Translations under genes and position numbers: made by a program
The notes under the pieces: generated by a model
Told to the model about the DNA's origin: nothing
The model's database searches: none
The model's input: the letters and a program-made list of their open reading frames with translations, nothing else
Shown here: positions 1-6,404 of the stretch, one piece after another
Layout: the number at the start of each line of letters is the position of its first letter
Position numbering within the stretch: position 1 is the stretch's first letter
Assembly: GCA_011052055.1 (NCBI GenBank)
Contig: DRJW01000002.1
Span: forward strand, 1 to 7,456
Length of the DNA: 7,456 nt
Source of the DNA: Nitrospirota bacterium
GTDB lineage: Bacteria > Nitrospinota_A > UBA7883
Direction of reading: 5' to 3'

Positions 1-332
1 CCCCCGCCGCTCCCGCTCCGTCCGCCTAAAAATACAACCCTGTCGGCGGTCACTTCGAGCTTGGATCGCTTCTCTCCGCTTTCCGATTCCCATGAAGAAA
101 AGCTCAACCGCCCGTCGACGCACACCGACCTTCCTTTAGCCAGATATTCAGAGCTTAGCTCGGCTGTTTTGGCCCAGGTGACGATATTTACGAACACAGT
201 AGACTCCTTGTCCTTATACTTTTCATTTACCGCCAGGCCGAACTTGCAAAGGGCCATGCCGCTTGGCGTATAGCGCAACTCCGGATCGCGCGTGAGGTTT
301 CCGATAAGAATTACTTTGTTCAGGCTGGCCAT
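1..332 (-). CDS. ssb: Single-stranded DNA-binding protein SSB (3' end cut by window)
   Basis: The product binds and protects single-stranded DNA in replication, repair and recombination, normally as an OB-fold tetramer. Reading the minus strand from the ATG at 332-330 gives 110 codons open to the window edge. The start MASLNKVILIGNLTRDPELR is the classic SSB N-terminus. It is followed by VFVNIVTWAKTAEL (about 46-59), SEYLAKG (61-67), VDGRLSFSSWE (72-82) and TADRVVFLGG (95-104), which are the OB-fold strands with the conserved tryptophans at 53 and 81. A Gly/Ser-rich linker starts near residue 104. The acidic C-terminal tip that recruits partner proteins lies outside the window. An AAGGGG-like ribosome binding site sits 8-13 bases before the ATG. 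It starts 20 bp after rpsF and is probably co-transcribed with it. Family identity is certain; only the C-terminus is unseen. Confidence 0.96.
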   Translation of the reverse strand, partial: MASLNKVILIGNLTRDPELRYTPSGMALCKFGLAVNEKYKDKESTVFVNIVTWAKTAELSSEYLAKGRSVCVDGRLSFSSWESESGEKRSKLEVTADRVVFLGGRSGSGG

Positions 333-352
333 AGGATACGCCCCTTTCGCAA

Positions 353-742
353 TTAAGCTTCGTTGTTACTTGTATCCGCGCTTTTTGACTCTTCAGCGGG
401 AGCAGGCGTCACAGGTTTTTTCTCAACCACTTCGATTTCCCGGCCCGCCGCATGGTCGTAAATCACAACGATTCCTTTCAATATATTTTCATTGAACCGG
501 AAGTGACGGGTAAGTTTCCCAGGGACATCGCTCCCGGCGGTGAAACGCAAAAGAACATAAAAGCCGTATCGCTGTTTTTTAATCGAGTATGCAAGGCGCT
601 TTTTGCCCCATTTGTTAAGCTCGATAATAGAGGCGCCTTCTTCCGGCTCGACGAGTTTGGTTATCGACTCTATTTCTTTGTCGATATCTTCGTCGGGAAG
701 GTCAGCTTTAATAATGTAAAGAGTTTCGTAGTCTTGTGGCAT
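353..742 (-). CDS. rpsF: 30S ribosomal protein S6
   Basis: S6 is a small-subunit ribosomal protein that pairs with S18 on the central domain of 16S rRNA. The 129-residue product matches family length. It has the N-terminal YETLYIIKADLPDE strand and turn (5-18), the signature block NKWGKKRLAYSIKKQRYGFY (43-62), and a C-terminal FRFNENILKGIVV strand before an acidic, Pro/Ala/Ser-rich disordered tail. Such tails are common in bacterial S6 and are the part glutamylated by RimK in E. coli; whether that occurs here is unknown. The ATG at 742-740 is preceded by an AGAGGGAG Shine-Dalgarno sequence at good spacing. It is the first gene of a leftward operon with ssb 20 bp downstream, and the usual partner rpsR is probably beyond the window. 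Nothing looks broken. Confidence 0.97.
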   Translation of the reverse strand: MPQDYETLYIIKADLPDEDIDKEIESITKLVEPEEGASIIELNKWGKKRLAYSIKKQRYGFYVLLRFTAGSDVPGKLTRHFRFNENILKGIVVIYDHAAGREIEVVEKKPVTPAPAEESKSADTSNNEA

Positions 743-848
743 TCGCTCTCCCTCTGGTTGTCAAGCGCCGCCTTTAAAAGACGTCGCAAGGAGTTATATT
801 ATTGTAAAAAAAAGGATATACTATCAGATAAGTGAAATATATAGCAAC

Positions 849-877
849 AATATTGAAAGCTACTGTATAAATATCAA
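849..877 (-). promoter_or_regulatory. Candidate promoter for rpsF-ssb
   Basis: On the minus strand, TTGATA (877-872) and AATATT (854-849) are separated by 17 bp, which resembles a sigma70-type -35/-10 pair (5/6 and 4/6 matches). It would leave a leader of about 100 bases before rpsF. The whole spacer 743-946 is AT-rich, and other partial -10-like words occur nearer the gene (for example around 795-805), so the exact site is uncertain. Confidence 0.3.
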
Positions 878-946
878 CCAGTTATCGGCCAGGCTTTTTC
901 GGGCCGGATTGACTTGCGATCTTTTATGGGGAAATGACATTTACTT

Positions 947-1531
947 ATGGGAAAGATATCTTTACGCGCAAAACAGGAGCGGGCGCTTCGGAGAGCGGAG
1001 GAGACGCTTGAAAAAACCATTATCCATCAGCGCCAGGGAAGACTGATTCTCGGCAGGTGGGACTTTGTGATCTTCGGCCCGTCTTTAAACAAAAAACAAG
1101 CGGTGCTGAGAATCTGTATGGCGGAGCAGGCGGTTATCCAGACAGCCGGCGTTTACGTGGCTTCTATAGGCGATCCTGCGCTGTTGGGCCAGCCCGGCAT
1201 GATGCCTATCGAAGATCTGGCCGGTGGCGATATATCGGAAGAGCTGAGGGGGCTTGAGGTCTACCATGTGGCTCCTCTGCGGCCAATAAACATCATTGAT
1301 AAACGTAAAGGATCCGATCTTGACCGTATGCGCGAGATGACGCTCGAAGAGTTTTCCGGGAGCAACACCGCTATCATCGAGACTCCAGATCAGGAAGCGT
1401 GGAGCCTGTCGGCGCTGAAATATCTTCACCAGTGCGACGAAAACCTTCCCGATCCGGTGATGCTTGAGCTTCGAGGCAGAATGAGAGACACTTCCATGAT
1501 TATTGGCGGTTCCGGAGAGCTTATTCATTAA
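947..1531 (+). CDS. Unrecognised 194-residue soluble protein upstream of the LPS cluster
   Basis: I do not recognise this protein. It starts with a basic, helical stretch (residues 1-32, rich in Lys, Arg and Glu, such as RAKQERALRRAEETLEK). A mixed alpha/beta body follows, with GRWDFVIFGPSL (36-47), VYVASIGDPALLGQPGMMPIEDL (69-91), LEVYHVAPLRPINIID (103-118) and a C-terminal MIIGGSGELIH. There is no signal peptide, no membrane segment and no obvious metal or nucleotide motif; the only cysteines are C57 and C163. The ATG at 947 is the only plausible start because an in-frame TGA lies at 935-937. Its Shine-Dalgarno is poor: a GGGGAA lies 13 bases upstream. It points the same way as the GT9-msbA-ligase cluster, 81 bp before it, and may be transcribed with it. 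An overlapping antisense frame (1085-1528) is also open, but it lacks family resemblance and a good start site. Function is unknown. Confidence 0.72.
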   Translation: MGKISLRAKQERALRRAEETLEKTIIHQRQGRLILGRWDFVIFGPSLNKKQAVLRICMAEQAVIQTAGVYVASIGDPALLGQPGMMPIEDLAGGDISEELRGLEVYHVAPLRPINIIDKRKGSDLDRMREMTLEEFSGSNTAIIETPDQEAWSLSALKYLHQCDENLPDPVMLELRGRMRDTSMIIGGSGELIH

Positions 1532-1612
1532 CGCTACAGGCAGGCGCCTGACCTTCTTCGTTTTGCGGGAAGCCTTGTTATGCGCCTTTGGACACCATGA
1601 TAAAATATAGCG

Positions 1613-2653
1613 ATGACTGCGCGGAAGATTGACCTGGGTGAGACGCCGCGAATTCTCGTGGCGCGAACCGACAGAATAGGCGACGTGGCGCTGTCTCTTC
1701 CGGTTTTCGCTTCGCTTAGAAAAGCCTTTCCAAAAGCTATAATATGCGCCCTGACCAGAAACTACACCAGGGAAATTCTCGAAGAAAGAGATGACGTGGA
1801 CGAAATAATCAGTTTCGACTCTAAAAGCTCCCAGATTCCTCTGCGATCGTTTACAGGTCTGGTATCGAAAATTAAAGAGATGAAATTCGATGTAGGTATC
1901 GCTTTATACCTTAACTTCTCTGTTTCCCTGCTTCTTGCCATGTCCCGCGTTCCACGCAGGCTCGGCCCGGCCACGAAAGCGGCCCAGATTTTTCTGACCG
2001 ACAAAGTTAAACAACACAGGTCGAAAGGAAAAAGACATGAAGCGGATCATAACCTGGATTTGCTAAAGCCGCTATCTGTCGCGCCGGTCAGGCGCGCTGT
2101 GATCGATGTCGCAGAGCCTGGACTCGTAGCGTTTAAAAGAAATGAGGGGCGTCCTTTGATCGGCGTCCATCCGGGGCATGGAGGCTCTTCTAGAAACTGG
2201 CCGGAAGACAGTTATGCCGAGCTTATCGCCAGCCTTTCCTCGTCCGGGTGCGATGTCGTTGTGACCGGCTCTGCGATTGAGCGAGAACTTGTCCTGCGGG
2301 TAGTAAAAAGATCAGGTGTAAAATCGCAGGTGTACCTCGGCGCCGACGGACTAAAAGAACTGGCTTGCGCTCTGGCCGGGCTGGATGTCTTTATCGGGCC
2401 CAGCACAGGGCCCCTGCATATAGCCTCGGCGGTTGGCACGCCGGTTGTGGGTTTGTACTGTCCCATCTTCGTCTGCCTCCCCGCAAGGTGGGGCCCCATC
2501 GGGCCCAACGACATTGCGCTGACTCCAGATGTTGAGCCGTGCGACAGGTGCGTTAACGAAAAATGCGCCCACTACGACTGCATGGAGACCATAAGCGTCG
2601 AAAAAGTTAAAGAGGCGGCTCTTCAAAGAGTCAGGGCGCTTGCGGACGCATAG
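1613..2653 (+). CDS. Glycosyltransferase family 9 protein (ADP-heptose:LPS heptosyltransferase-like)
   Basis: GT9 enzymes transfer heptose from ADP-heptose onto the lipopolysaccharide inner core at the cytoplasmic face of the inner membrane. The 346-residue product has the two Rossmann-like halves of the family. The N-terminal ILVARTDRIGDVALSLPVF (14-32) contains D24, which aligns with the catalytic Asp of WaaC. The second half has HPGHGGSSRNWP (186-197), then FIGPSTGPLHIASAVGTPVV (260-279) with H269, the ADP-heptose-binding loop. A cysteine cluster (C310, C313, C318, C323) matches that seen in WaaF-like members. The start at 1613 leaves a short N-terminal extension before the first strand; no clear Shine-Dalgarno precedes it. 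The stop is 3 bp before msbA, so the two are almost surely co-transcribed. Family assignment is firm. Which acceptor or sugar it uses (heptosyltransferase I, II, III or another) cannot be told from sequence alone. Confidence 0.9.
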   Translation: MTARKIDLGETPRILVARTDRIGDVALSLPVFASLRKAFPKAIICALTRNYTREILEERDDVDEIISFDSKSSQIPLRSFTGLVSKIKEMKFDVGIALYLNFSVSLLLAMSRVPRRLGPATKAAQIFLTDKVKQHRSKGKRHEADHNLDLLKPLSVAPVRRAVIDVAEPGLVAFKRNEGRPLIGVHPGHGGSSRNWPEDSYAELIASLSSSGCDVVVTGSAIERELVLRVVKRSGVKSQVYLGADGLKELACALAGLDVFIGPSTGPLHIASAVGTPVVGLYCPIFVCLPARWGPIGPNDIALTPDVEPCDRCVNEKCAHYDCMETISVEKVKEAALQRVRALADA

Positions 2654-2656
2654 CCG

Positions 2657-4414
2657 ATGAATCTTTACAGCCGTCTTCTTTCGTATTTAAAACCGTATAA
2701 AACCAAATTTTTTCTGGCTTCCGTCTGCATGATCCTCGTCTCCGCCTCCTCCGGCGCGGCGGCTATCATTATCCAGCCTATCCTTGATGAGATTTTCATG
2801 AAGCGGGATATCGACATGCTCACAATTCTTCCGGCAGGTGTGGTGTTAATCTATCTTGTGCGGGGATTTGGGAGGTATTACGCCTCGTCGCTGATGCAGG
2901 TGATCGGCCAGCAGGCGGTGCGCGACATTCGAGACAGGCTGTTCGGTCATCTCCAGGCGTTAAGCCTCCGGTTTTACTCCTCAAAACAGACAGGCCAGCT
3001 AATGTCGAGAATAACCAACGACGTACAGGTGATTCAGGATTCGGTTTCCATCGTAGTTTACGATTTTTTAAGGGAGTCGTTGACCATGATCGTCTTGCTT
3101 GGCGTTGTTTTTTACAGGGATTATAAACTGGCCCTCGTCGCGGTTCTGGTTATCCCCCTTTCGGGGGTTTTGATCGGCAGGCTCGGCCGCCGGCTCCGGG
3201 TCGTCTCGAAAGAATCGCAGGAGAAAATGGCCGAGCTAAATTCCATGCTCCTCGAAAATTTCACCGGAATCCGCGTCGTCCAGGCGTTCGGGATGCAGGA
3301 GTATGAAATCGGCAAGTTTAAAAAAGGTAACCAGGCTTATTTCGACACAATCAGACGGATGATAAAGATAAACGAGTTGTCCAGCCCACTGCTGGAGTTT
3401 ATCGGCGCCATCGGGATAGCCGCGATCATCTGGTATGGAGGAGGGCAGGTGATCGAAGGGAACACCACTATCGGGGCGTTCTTCTCGTTTTTAACGGCTC
3501 TGTTCATGCTTTACGCGCCCATCTCAAAATTGAGCCGGGTTTACAATAAAGTACAGCAGGCGCTTGCGGCGGCCCAGCGCATATTCGACCTTATAGACAC
3601 GCCTTCGCTGATTAACGATAAAACCGGCGCTGTTGCCCTTAAGCCGCTTGAGAGGGGAATCGATATCATCGGCGTTACCTTCGAATACGATCCGGGCAAG
3701 CCCGTTTTACACGATATCGATCTGCATGTCGACAAAGGGGAGGCGCTCGCGTTCGTCGGCGCGTCGGGCGCCGGGAAGACGACGCTTATAAACCTTATTC
3801 CCCGTTTCTTCGAGGTGGCCAGCGGTGCGATACTTTTCGACGGACACGATATCCGTGATGTAACCGTCAAATCGCTGAGGGGCCAGATCGGCATCGTGAC
3901 CCAGGAGATATTCTTGTTTCATGACACTATCCGCAACAACATAGCCTATGGGCATACCGAAGCGGAGATAGAAGAGGTGGAGCGCGCCGCAAAAGCGGCG
4001 TACGCCCATGAGTTCATAATGAAAATGCCGGACGGGTACGACACTTTGATAGGAGAGCGGGGAATAAAACTGTCCGGCGGACAGCGCCAGCGTGTTTCCA
4101 TAGCAAGGGCTATCATGAAGGATCCGCCTGTTCTTATACTTGATGAGGCGACTTCGGCGCTGGATACAGAATCTGAGCTTATGGTTCAAAAAGCTATGTC
4201 GAACCTTATCTCTGGAAGAACGACGTTTGTAATCGCACACAGGCTTTCCACAATATTAAACGCAGACAAAATCGTGGTTTTAGACAAGGGGAAGGTTATA
4301 GAAACCGGCGCGCATGAGGAGCTGATGAATCAAAACGGCTATTATCGCAGACTGTTCGAATTGCAATACGCCAACTCGACCGAAAACGGCTCTTCCAGGC
4401 AGGCCATTTCCTAG
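2657..4414 (+). CDS. msbA: Lipid A export ABC transporter, permease/ATP-binding fusion (MsbA)
   Basis: MsbA-type half-transporters work as homodimers that flip lipid A-core from the inner to the outer leaflet of the inner membrane using ATP. The 585 residues match E. coli MsbA length (582). Residues 1-300 form the six-helix transmembrane domain (hydrophobic segments near 17-40, 55-70, 132-152, 157-177, 246-262 and 272-290). The nucleotide-binding domain follows, with A-loop Tyr344, Walker A GASGAGKTT (368-376, K374), Q-loop Gln416, signature LSGGQ (472-476), Walker B VLILDE (492-497, catalytic E497), D-loop SALD, and switch His528. All catalytic residues are intact. The gene sits 3 bp after the GT9 gene and 1 bp before the O-antigen ligase-like gene. 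That placement is the main reason to choose lipid A export over a generic multidrug exporter of the same fold. Confidence 0.92.
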   Translation: MNLYSRLLSYLKPYKTKFFLASVCMILVSASSGAAAIIIQPILDEIFMKRDIDMLTILPAGVVLIYLVRGFGRYYASSLMQVIGQQAVRDIRDRLFGHLQALSLRFYSSKQTGQLMSRITNDVQVIQDSVSIVVYDFLRESLTMIVLLGVVFYRDYKLALVAVLVIPLSGVLIGRLGRRLRVVSKESQEKMAELNSMLLENFTGIRVVQAFGMQEYEIGKFKKGNQAYFDTIRRMIKINELSSPLLEFIGAIGIAAIIWYGGGQVIEGNTTIGAFFSFLTALFMLYAPISKLSRVYNKVQQALAAAQRIFDLIDTPSLINDKTGAVALKPLERGIDIIGVTFEYDPGKPVLHDIDLHVDKGEALAFVGASGAGKTTLINLIPRFFEVASGAILFDGHDIRDVTVKSLRGQIGIVTQEIFLFHDTIRNNIAYGHTEAEIEEVERAAKAAYAHEFIMKMPDGYDTLIGERGIKLSGGQRQRVSIARAIMKDPPVLILDEATSALDTESELMVQKAMSNLISGRTTFVIAHRLSTILNADKIVVLDKGKVIETGAHEELMNQNGYYRRLFELQYANSTENGSSRQAIS

Positions 4415-4415
4415 C

Positions 4416-5654
4416 GTGACTACAAAAAAAAATAATCCGGTCTTAAAATGGGAGAAAGCGGGCTGGGTTTTCCTCTTGATTTTCGCCACCTCGGATCTGT
4501 TTTCTATATCCATAGCCCAGACCGCCGTCGTCGGGATGGGAATTACGTGGATTGGGAGGTGGGTTAAATCGGGGGAGAGCCCCGATCTCTCGCCTGTCAA
4601 ATGGCCGCTCGCCGCATTTGTCGTCTCGTCGCTGATCGCCGCGATTTTTTCATTAAACCCGGTGGAGTCGTTCCGCGACTCCAAAGACCTTCTGCAAATA
4701 ATAATATTTTTTTCCGCCTACGATCTGTTCAGTCGCGATATAAAAAGAATCGGGACAGTGTTTCGTGTGATGACCGCCACCGGAGCGGGTATCGCCGTTT
4801 TTGGTCTTTTTCAGGCGTTCAACAGAGGTCTTGATATTAACGACCGGATATCCGGTTTCAATGACATATACATGACATACGCAGGCTTGCTTATGCTTGC
4901 TATAATCGTCGGCGCGGCAGTCTTGCTTTTCGAGTTTAAAAAATGGGCCGATTCGTGGATTCCCGTAGCGCTGGGTCTTATGGTGGCGGCGGTTTTGCTC
5001 TCCCTTACCAGAAACGCCCTGGTGGGAATTGTGGCCGGATCCGTCGTAATGGTCGCTTTAAGAAAACCGGTGGCGCTCGCGGCGATCCCGGCGCTTATGG
5101 CGATTGCTATAGCCGTAACCCCACGGATAGCCAGTGACAGGGTATACAGCATTTTCGATCTTCAAAACGAGACGAACAAAGAGAGAATTTACCTGTGGTC
5201 CGCAGGATTGAAAATCATACGGGACAACCCACTTTTTGGCGTAGGTCAGAATTCGTTTCCTATTGTCTATCCGAAATACAGGAATCCGAATGTAAAAGAG
5301 CCGAACATATCTCACCTGCACAACAACTTTATGGAAATAGCCGCAGAACGAGGCCTGGTGGGGCTTTTTTGCTGGATGTCAGTATGGGTATTCGCGCTTT
5401 GGATAATGATCCGCTCGTGGCGCCAAAACCGGCGGGATAAAAAAGCCGACATATTGGGGACGCCCGCCGGAATTGGAGGGATAACGGCGTTTGTTTGCGC
5501 CGGAGTATTCGAGTACAATTTTGGAGATTCTGAAATTCAAATGTTTTACTATTTTATTCTGGCCGGGGGCATGGCTTCCGTTAAGTCGTGCCTGTCTTGC
5601 GCGGAGGAATCTTTTTCGTCAACCGGCGGCGGGAAAGCGAGGATGGAGGGTTGA
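4416..5654 (+). CDS. O-antigen ligase/polymerase family membrane protein (WaaL-like)
   Basis: Members of this family join O-antigen or another glycan from a lipid carrier to lipid A-core on the periplasmic side, or polymerise glycan repeats (Wzy). The 412-residue product is almost entirely hydrophobic, with about ten to twelve membrane segments. Key family marks are visible: LTRNALVG with Arg199 after a long hydrophobic helix, and a large periplasmic loop containing GLKIIRDNPLFGVGQNSFP. That loop ends in SHLHNNFMEIAAERGLVGL, with His300 and His302; the second matches the essential His of E. coli WaaL by motif. This is the Wzy_C (PF04932) pattern. The start is a GTG at 4416, one base after the msbA stop, suggesting translational coupling; no in-frame ATG lies near the N-terminus. 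Position after msbA favours a ligase over a polymerase, but the sequence cannot settle this. Confidence 0.86.
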   Translation: MTTKKNNPVLKWEKAGWVFLLIFATSDLFSISIAQTAVVGMGITWIGRWVKSGESPDLSPVKWPLAAFVVSSLIAAIFSLNPVESFRDSKDLLQIIIFFSAYDLFSRDIKRIGTVFRVMTATGAGIAVFGLFQAFNRGLDINDRISGFNDIYMTYAGLLMLAIIVGAAVLLFEFKKWADSWIPVALGLMVAAVLLSLTRNALVGIVAGSVVMVALRKPVALAAIPALMAIAIAVTPRIASDRVYSIFDLQNETNKERIYLWSAGLKIIRDNPLFGVGQNSFPIVYPKYRNPNVKEPNISHLHNNFMEIAAERGLVGLFCWMSVWVFALWIMIRSWRQNRRDKKADILGTPAGIGGITAFVCAGVFEYNFGDSEIQMFYYFILAGGMASVKSCLSCAEESFSSTGGGKARMEG

Positions 5655-5677
5655 CAATCAAAATAGCCGCTACTCTA

Positions 5678-5698
5678 CGGCTCGCGAATCGCGAACCG
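5678..5698 (+). terminator. Hairpin downstream of the LPS cluster, weak terminator candidate
   Basis: An inverted repeat 24-44 bases after the ligase stop codon can form a 9-position stem with one internal C/A mismatch (CGGCTCGCG paired with CGCGAACCG) around an AAT loop. It is GC-rich and well placed for the end of the operon, but no run of T follows it, so it is not a canonical intrinsic terminator. Confidence 0.3.
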
Positions 5699-5779
5699 TC
5701 CATATGTAGGCAATTGGCAGGTTTGCTCTATCATACGATTTGTCTTGAACTCTTTGAGCTACAAGATTAAATTGTAATT

Positions 5780-5788
5780 TGATAATAT
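5780..5788 (+). promoter_or_regulatory. Candidate extended -10 promoter for the dksA-like gene
   Basis: TG at 5780-5781, one base, then TAATAT at 5783-5788 resembles an extended -10 element in a very AT-rich stretch, without a recognisable -35. It would start transcription near 5795, about 28 bases before the ATG. An alternative pair is TTGAAC (5745-5750) with TAAATT (5768-5773) at 17 bp. Either is only a modest match. Confidence 0.27.
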
Positions 5789-5811
5789 ATGATTGTATGG
5801 CTGATTTATAT

Positions 5812-5817
5812 GGTGAG
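5812..5817 (+). promoter_or_regulatory. Ribosome binding site deciding the dksA-like start
   Basis: GGTGAG lies 5 bases before the ATG at 5823. It overlaps the possible in-frame GTG at 5817, which would have no upstream Shine-Dalgarno sequence, so the ATG is preferred. Confidence 0.5.
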
Positions 5818-5822
5818 TGGTT

Positions 5823-6191
5823 ATGAAGTTAAACGCAAAAGATTACGAGTATTTCAAAAAAGCCTTGCTGGATCAGAAAGCCGGGTTGCTCAATGAAGCT
5901 AACAAGACTGTCGAAAGCGAACTGGGCGTCAAAAATGAAGAGCTCGCCGACACTGTAGACCGCTCAACTGTGGAAACCGACCGTAACTTTACACTAAGAC
6001 TTCGGGATCGCGAGAGAAAGCTCCTTAAAAAAGTTGACGATGCGCTCGAACGCCTGGAGAAAGGAGAGCTTGGAGACTGTATTCAATGCGACAGGCGGAT
6101 CGGAATAAACAGGCTCAGAGCAAGGCCGGTGGCCACTCTTTGTATTGACTGTAAAGAAGAGCAAGAGCAAAAAGAAAACCAGTTCGGATAG
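5823..6191 (+). CDS. dksA: DksA/TraR family RNA polymerase-binding transcription regulator
   Basis: DksA-type proteins insert a coiled coil into the RNA polymerase secondary channel and, with ppGpp, adjust rRNA and amino acid promoter activity. This 122-residue member is shorter than E. coli DksA (151). It has an N-terminal helix (6-34), a tip segment ADTVDRST (42-49), a second charged helix (53-80, RLRDRERKLLKKVDDALERL), and a C-terminal four-Cys zinc finger with C86-x2-C89 and C107-x2-C110. The finger carries the conserved GDCIQC and LCIDC contexts. The acidic tip pair D43 and D46 corresponds to the DxxDxA motif, but position 48 is Ser instead of Ala. I place the start at the ATG at 5823; a GTG two codons earlier is possible. 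It has its own AT-rich upstream region and converges with the lytic transglycosylase gene. True DksA versus another TraR-like paralogue is not settled. Confidence 0.88.
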   Translation: MKLNAKDYEYFKKALLDQKAGLLNEANKTVESELGVKNEELADTVDRSTVETDRNFTLRLRDRERKLLKKVDDALERLEKGELGDCIQCDRRIGINRLRARPVATLCIDCKEEQEQKENQFG

Positions 6192-6223
6192 CGCTTTTAA
6201 GGGGACCGCTAAAAAGCGCTATC
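6187..6223. repeat. 12-bp perfect inverted repeat overlapping the dksA stop codon
   Basis: GATAGCGCTTTT (6187-6198) is the exact reverse complement of AAAAGCGCTATC (6212-6223), with a 13-base loop. The left arm contains the TAG stop of the dksA-like gene. Its position between convergent genes suits a shared terminator, yet the A/T runs lie next to the loop and no T-run follows the stem on either strand. The right arm can also pair locally with the next bases (CGCT at 6217-6220 with AGCG at 6226-6229), an alternative fold. Confidence 0.6.
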
Positions 6224-6307
6224 GTAGCGAAATCGAGCGAAAAGTCGTCAGGCGCGGCGGCGAGACAAAATAGCCGCAAGCGTAGTAATAACTACTCTGA
6301 AGACGAT

Positions 6308-6341
6308 TTTGACTCGTCAACGAATTTGACTCGGCAACGAA
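6308..6341. repeat. Two tandem 17-bp repeats in the convergent spacer
   Basis: TTTGACTCGTCAACGAA (6308-6324) is followed directly by TTTGACTCGGCAACGAA (6325-6341), identical but for one base. The pair sits inside a longer inverted repeat, AAGACG (6300-6305) with CGTCTT (6348-6353). Other short stems occur upstream in the same spacer: GTAGT/ACTAC at 6282-6295 and GACGA/TCGTC at 6302-6318. The whole 6192-6404 stretch carries no convincing gene. Confidence 0.6.
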
Positions 6342-6404
6342 GCATGGCGTCTTTTACAGCCGATTGTAGCAGAAATGGATTATTAGAGGCTCCCATAAGT
6401 CCAG

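Noticed and set aside
452..835. 127-codon plus-strand frame across rpsF
   Set aside because: It is antisense to the clear S6 gene; its composition reflects the reverse of S6 codons.
886..906. CGGCC/GGCCG stem before the unrecognised gene, considered as an attenuator or riboswitch
   Set aside because: It is a single 5-bp stem with a large loop and no known aptamer features; chance is likely.
1085..1528. Long open frame on the minus strand opposite the unrecognised gene
   Set aside because: It has no family resemblance, no good ribosome site, and sits wholly inside the better-supported plus-strand gene; it reads as a shadow frame.
1537..1550. CAGGC-AGGC-GCCTG hairpin after the unrecognised gene, considered as a terminator
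   Set aside because: The stem is only 5 bp and no T-run follows directly, so read-through into the GT9 gene is just as likely.
1575..1613. TTGTTA...GATAAAAT before the GT9 start, considered as a promoter giving a leaderless message
   Set aside because: Spacing and matches are poor, and co-transcription from upstream explains the gene equally well.
3707..4240. 177-codon open frame antisense to the ATP-binding domain of msbA
   Set aside because: It lies opposite a fully conserved ABC domain with all motifs intact, so it is a shadow of that coding frame.
5588..5770. Short plus-strand frame spanning the end of the ligase gene and the spacer
   Set aside because: It overlaps the ligase C-terminus in another frame, and no recognisable protein results.
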